Source of the DNA: Pseudomonas silvicola
GTDB lineage: Bacteria > Pseudomonadota > Gammaproteobacteria > Pseudomonadales > Pseudomonadaceae
Assembly: GCF_026651855.1 (NCBI RefSeq)
Contig: NZ_CP093280.1
Span: 3,636,001-3,700,000, forward strand
Length of the DNA stretch: 64,000 nt
Direction of reading: 5' to 3'
Shown: in pieces, positions 60,796-64,000 of the stretch
Layout: each line of letters opens with the position of its first letter
How positions within the stretch are numbered: position 1 is the first letter of the stretch
The notes under the pieces: generated by a model
Told to the model about the DNA's origin: nothing
The model's database searches: none
Seen by the model: only the letters and a program-made list of their open reading frames with translations
Program-made: the position numbers and the translations under genes

Positions 60796-60844
60796 GGTCA
60801 ATCTCCCGAGTTCTTCACTACCGCATGGAGTGGGATAAATTCAA

Positions 60845-60875
60845 ATACTATGAGTATCTGAATACTATCCGGTAT
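60845..60875. promoter_or_regulatory. Probable TetR operator(s)
   Basis: ATACT-ATG-AGTAT (60845-60857) is a perfect inverted repeat, followed by ATACT...GGTAT (60862-60875), an imperfect second copy. They fill the centre of the 119-bp gap between the divergent SDR and TetR genes. Confidence 0.6.
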
Positions 60876-60914
60876 CCTGATGGCCTACCACCTACTTAAG
60901 TATGAGTACACTCC

Positions 60915-61490
60915 ATGACGAGGCTGAGCCGCGGCGAGCGCCAGGTGCAAACCCGCAGACAATTGCTGGAGGCTGCACGTGAGCTGTTCAAACGCGATGG
61001 TTATGCCGCGACTTCCGTCGAGAGAATCGCCGATGCGGCGGGTTACAGCAAAGGCGCGGTCTATTCGAACTTCCCGGACAAGGAGTCGATTTTCCTTGGG
61101 GTACTGGCGATCGAAGGGTCCCAGAGTCTGGAAGCGCTAATACGCGACCTGGATAATGCCCCGGACATTCACGCGATTACCGAGTTGCTGGCACAGTGGG
61201 CGGATCAGCGCTCCAGCGATGGTAACTGGTCTTTGACCATCCTTGAGCACGCGCAGCTGTCACGGCCGGGTACGCAAGCCCGTGAGCGACAGGCGGCGAT
61301 GCTGCTAGGTTACTGGACAACCCTGGGTGACTACTTGCTGGGGCGTTTTCCAGCCATGGCGCAGGACAGTGCCGTGGTAGGGGCTCTGCTGCACGAAATT
61401 GCCTATGCCCCTGCGCTGACGTTGACTGGTGCGGTATCGGCAGGCGATCTCATGCGGCTTGCGTTAAGGGGGCTATTCTCGGCTCGCTAA
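60915..61490 (+). CDS. TetR-family regulator
   Basis: This 191-residue protein has an N-terminal TetR HTH (AARELFKRDGYAATSVERIADAAGYSKGAVYSNFPDKESIF) shown here in its usual order and a helical ligand domain. Length is usual for the family. It is divergent from the atypical SDR gene, with inverted repeats between them; mutual control is likely. It ends 93 bp before the convergent folD. Confidence 0.88.
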   Translation: MTRLSRGERQVQTRRQLLEAARELFKRDGYAATSVERIADAAGYSKGAVYSNFPDKESIFLGVLAIEGSQSLEALIRDLDNAPDIHAITELLAQWADQRSSDGNWSLTILEHAQLSRPGTQARERQAAMLLGYWTTLGDYLLGRFPAMAQDSAVVGALLHEIAYAPALTLTGAVSAGDLMRLALRGLFSAR

Positions 61491-61583
61491 GCTCAGCCCG
61501 GCGGCCAGGTCGCGTATCAATTCCGGGAAAGCAGGCAAGGCCACCTCCGATGTAGCTGGCGTAATCCCCATGCCCCGGCTGGT

Positions 61584-62450
61584 TCATCGTCTGGCAGCCT
61601 CCACCGTGTTTTTCAGCAGGTAGGCAATGGTCATCGGCCCCACGCCGCCTGGCACCGGGGTGATGGCACCGGCCACCAGTCGTGCGCTGTCGTAGTCGAC
61701 ATCGCCCACCAGGCGGGGGCCCTGTGGCGTATCGATGCGGTTGATGCCGACGTCGATGACCACGGCGCCCGGTTTCAACCAGCTGGCGTCGATCATGCGC
61801 GGCTTGCCCACGGCGGCTACCACGATGTCGGCCAGGCGGCACAGGGCAGGGGCGTCGACGCTACGCGAGTGGACGATGCTCACCGAGCAGTGCGCCTGCA
61901 GCAACAGGGTGGCCATGGGCTTGCCGACGATGTTGGAGCGGCCGATGACAACCGCGTGCTTGCCGCTGAGGTCGCCGCAGGTTTGCTCCAGCAGGCGCAT
62001 GCAGCCGCTGGGGGTGCAGGGTGCCAGCACTTCATGGCCTTGCACCAGGCCGCCGACGTTCTCACGGTGAAAACCGTCGACGTCCTTGCGCGGGTCGATG
62101 GCGTGGATCACCGCTTGTTCGTTGATGTGCGCCGGCACCGGCAGTTGCACCAGGATGCCGTGCACGCTTGGGTCGGCGTTCAGTTCGGCGATCACCGCCA
62201 ACAGCTGCGCCTCGCTGCATTCGGCCGGCAGGCGGCGTTCCACCGAGCGTATGCCCACCTCGCCGGCGCGCAGGATCTTGTTGCGCACGTACACATGGCT
62301 GGCCGGGTCGTCGCCCACCAGCACCACGGCCAAGGCCGGGTGAATACCTTGCGCAGCCAGTTCGCGCACCTGGGCGGCGGCTTCGTCGAGGACGATGGCG
62401 GCCATGGCCTTGCCGTCGATATCCCGGGCCATTTTCAGGGAACTGTTCAT
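61584..62450 (-). CDS. folD: Bifunctional methylene-THF dehydrogenase/methenyl-THF cyclohydrolase
   Basis: This 288-residue FolD has usual length and motifs: YVRNK with the catalytic Lys, [19 protein letters not shown], the dinucleotide motif [13 protein letters not shown] and the C-terminal [15 protein letters not shown]. It oxidises methylene-THF to formyl-THF in the cytoplasm. Start ATG 62450; longer frames run into the terminator and the permease. It lies 59 bp downstream of an amino-acid permease gene on the same strand but a terminator is between them. A second, catabolism-linked folD copy is likely, for example for methyl groups released from betaine-like or methoxylated substrates (inference). 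Confidence 0.92.
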   Translation of the reverse strand: MNSSLKMARDIDGKAMAAIVLDEAAAQVRELAAQGIHPALAVVLVGDDPASHVYVRNKILRAGEVGIRSVERRLPAECSEAQLLAVIAELNADPSVHGILVQLPVPAHINEQAVIHAIDPRKDVDGFHRENVGGLVQGHEVLAPCTPSGCMRLLEQTCGDLSGKHAVVIGRSNIVGKPMATLLLQAHCSVSIVHSRSVDAPALCRLADIVVAAVGKPRMIDASWLKPGAVVIDVGINRIDTPQGPRLVGDVDYDSARLVAGAITPVPGGVGPMTIAYLLKNTVEAARR

Positions 62451-62471
62451 GGGGTGTTCCTTGGGAGGAGT

Positions 62472-62496
62472 AAAAAAGGGGGGAGCCAGGCTCCCC
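62472..62496 (-). terminator. Intrinsic terminator of the permease gene
   Basis: On the minus strand GGGGAGCC and GGCTCCCC form a compact GC-rich hairpin followed by CCTTTTTTA. It lies 14 bp after the permease stop and 22 bp before the folD start. Confidence 0.8.
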
Positions 62497-62509
62497 GAAG
62501 TGTGTGAGG

Positions 62510-64000
62510 TTATGCCACCAAGCGGTGGCAGGCGTAAACCACCAGTACCCCGGCGATCAGCGTCACGTAGGGCAGTACCCCGGCGCGGCGCACGCTGTCG
62601 TCGGCCTGCAGGTGCAGGTCGCTGAGCATGGCTGCCGGGAACCGGCCCTTGTCCTGCACGTAATGGCGGAACAGGAACACCGGCACGATCAGCAGCGCCA
62701 GCAACACGCCGGTGAACAAGGTGCCGCTGCCCCAGATGTCGGCGCCCAGGCCCATGCACGCCAGGTTGACGAAGCTCAGCAGTGCGCCCACGCCCAGCAG
62801 CAGCGCCGGGGCCTTGTAGGGGCGCGACCAGGTGGGGCGGTCGAGGCGGTGAATCCAGCCGGCGTTGAGGTTGAGGAAGTTGAAGATGATGTAGCTGACG
62901 TTGGAAGCCGCCAGCACGAACACGTAATCGGACATCAGCAACAACAGCAGGTTGAAGCCCAGGTCCGTCCACATGGCCGCGGTGGGCGCACCATGTTCAT
63001 TGGTATGCCCCAGGTAGCGCGGCAGCCAGCCGTCCACCGAGGCTTGGTAGAGAGTACGCGAGGAGCCGGACATGGAGGTCATGATCGCCAGAAGCGTCGC
63101 CAGCACCAGCATGATCAGCACCACGTTGGCCACCAGCTTGCCGCCGCCCAGGCTGTCGGCCATGGCCTGGCCCACGCCCATGCCGCTGTAGATGGCTGGC
63201 GACAGCAGGCCGCTGTACACCGCCGGGGTCACCACCGCGCCGCTGGCGTCCAGCACTGCCGGCGTCACCAACTGGCCCAGGCCAAGGCTGCCCTGGAACG
63301 CCATGGGCACCAGGGTGAACACCAGTATGCACAGCAGGCCGGCGTAGAATATCGCCTTGAAGGTGTCGCGCTTGGGGTCCTTGAACTCACGGGTGTAGCA
63401 TACCGCCGTCTCGAAACCGTAGGTGGACCAAGCGGCCATGAACAGCCCGCCGGCCATCAGCGACCAGCCCGACACGTCCCAGGCGCCGTCCACCACGTTG
63501 CCGGCGGCGTCATGGGCCAGCGGGAACAGCGGCAGGAAGTTGGCCTGGGTGGCGTCGCCGGTGACCAGCGGCACCACGCCCACCAGTAGCAACGGGATCA
63601 GCGACGTGAGGCCCAGCACCAGGGTCAGGCGCGCCGAGCGCAGGATGCCGCCGTGCTGCACGGCGAACACCGCCAGCAGAACCACCGCACCGATCAGGAA
63701 GGTGGCGTTGATCCGCAACGATAAGCCAGTCTTGACCCAGTCAAGGTTCACCAGCGTCAGTTGCCAGGTATTGATGGCGGCGTCGGGGGCGAACAGGGCG
63801 GTGAGGATATACCCCGCCGCCAGGCCCGAGCCGATGGACAGCACCGGGCTCCAGGCCAGCCAGTTGCACCACACCGACACCGGTGCGATCAGCTTGCTGT
63901 AGCGCACCCAGGCCACCGCACCGTACACCGAGGCGCCACCGGACTTGTGCGGGAACAGCCCGGCGATCTCGGCATAGGTGAACGCCTGGATAAAGCCGAA
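62510..64000 (-). CDS. APC-family amino-acid/amine permease (N-terminal part outside window)
   Basis: At least 496 residues are visible, and the frame is still open at base 64000, so the start is upstream. Helices alternate with short loops along the whole length. The fragment begins within an APC core motif ([20 protein letters not shown], with the AEL/I-like motif), and later has [20 protein letters not shown], typical of APC permeases, and [16 protein letters not shown]. It imports an amino acid, amine or betaine-like substrate. Its placement before folD supports a link to one-carbon release from the imported compound. Confidence 0.88.
   Translation of the reverse strand, partial: FGFIQAFTYAEIAGLFPHKSGGASVYGAVAWVRYSKLIAPVSVWCNWLAWSPVLSIGSGLAAGYILTALFAPDAAINTWQLTLVNLDWVKTGLSLRINATFLIGAVVLLAVFAVQHGGILRSARLTLVLGLTSLIPLLLVGVVPLVTGDATQANFLPLFPLAHDAAGNVVDGAWDVSGWSLMAGGLFMAAWSTYGFETAVCYTREFKDPKRDTFKAIFYAGLLCILVFTLVPMAFQGSLGLGQLVTPAVLDASGAVVTPAVYSGLLSPAIYSGMGVGQAMADSLGGGKLVANVVLIMLVLATLLAIMTSMSGSSRTLYQASVDGWLPRYLGHTNEHGAPTAAMWTDLGFNLLLLLMSDYVFVLAASNVSYIIFNFLNLNAGWIHRLDRPTWSRPYKAPALLLGVGALLSFVNLACMGLGADIWGSGTLFTGVLLALLIVPVFLFRHYVQDKGRFPAAMLSDLHLQADDSVRRAGVLPYVTLIAGVLVVYACHRLVA

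Noticed and set aside
61450-61842. Minus-strand frame starting within folD and ending in the TetR gene
   Set aside because: It overlaps two solid genes. The short free part (about 30 codons between them) has no recognisable sequence.
62504-63589. Plus-strand 361-codon frame opposite the APC permease
   Set aside because: Gln/His/Arg-rich antisense translation without domains; the permease on the minus strand has clear membrane helices.
1-64000. CRISPR arrays, tRNA/rRNA genes, insertion sequences, prophage genes
   Set aside because: I saw no regularly spaced direct repeats, no tRNA-like cloverleaf, no transposase or integrase protein and no phage structural proteins.

Overview
The window looks like a piece of a Pseudomonas chromosome (P. 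fluorescens/P. putida type). The evidence is high-GC coding DNA, a periplasmic PQQ glucose dehydrogenase with an OprB porin, a GtsA-like sugar-binding protein, a REP-like intergenic hairpin, and many catabolic operons each beside its own regulator. I see no rRNA, tRNA, CRISPR array, prophage or intact insertion sequence. Nearly all of it is accessory metabolism.

Region A (1-16.8 kb) is an acid/aromatic catabolic island. It holds the 3' end of a UbiD-type decarboxylase, a shortened and probably inactive Idi homologue, a Bcr-type exporter, an MFS importer overlapping a ThDP-dependent decarboxylase/carboligase and an NADP-type semialdehyde dehydrogenase, two closely related LysR regulators, a secreted alpha/beta hydrolase, a solute-binding protein with an ABM-domain protein, an FMN 2-hydroxy-acid dehydrogenase, an LVIVD beta-propeller protein and an MHS transporter. 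It is partly decayed: an MFS pseudogene (10993-11540) carries three kinds of lesion, and a 62-codon UbiD tail (16659-16844) survives on the other strand.

Region B (17-36.8 kb) is a sugar- or polyol-like pathway. On the left are a lone GtsA-type binding protein, then FHS transporter, Gfo/Idh/MocA and GMC oxidoreductase genes beside an AraC regulator. On the right a LacI regulator (LacI-A) faces CoA-transferase, enoyl-CoA hydratase, ALDH, SDR, GMC and DUF993 genes, then two MFS transporters and ybiU. A palindrome with core GGAACGTTCC occurs at three places (24619, 24794, 28998) and marks a probable LacI-A regulon.

Region C (36.9-58 kb) is a periplasmic oxidation block: gcd, oprB and two paralogous three-gene modules (subunit 3, Fe-S-type GMC flavoprotein, tri-haem cytochrome c). 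Between the modules lie LacI-B, a lactonase-like propeller, a double-ABM protein, LacI-C and an operon of a sugar-acid dehydratase (enolase superfamily), an MFS transporter, a GlcG/HbpS-like protein and a DoxX-like membrane protein. Both modules have a near-consensus sigma-70 promoter with 17-bp spacing, followed by a leader in which two terminator-like hairpins alternate with two GAGAACGTTCTC-type operators. A third operator of this type sits next to a GGTAACGATACC-type (LacI-C) operator before the double-ABM gene, so the two LacI circuits probably meet there.

Region D (58-64 kb) has a LysR/quinone-reductase pair, a TetR/SDR pair in which the SDR has lost its YxxxK motif, folD, and an amino-acid permease cut by the window edge.

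The most distinctive things are the duplicated terminator/operator leaders, the three separable LacI operator families, and two catabolic clusters (A and B) whose substrates I cannot name.
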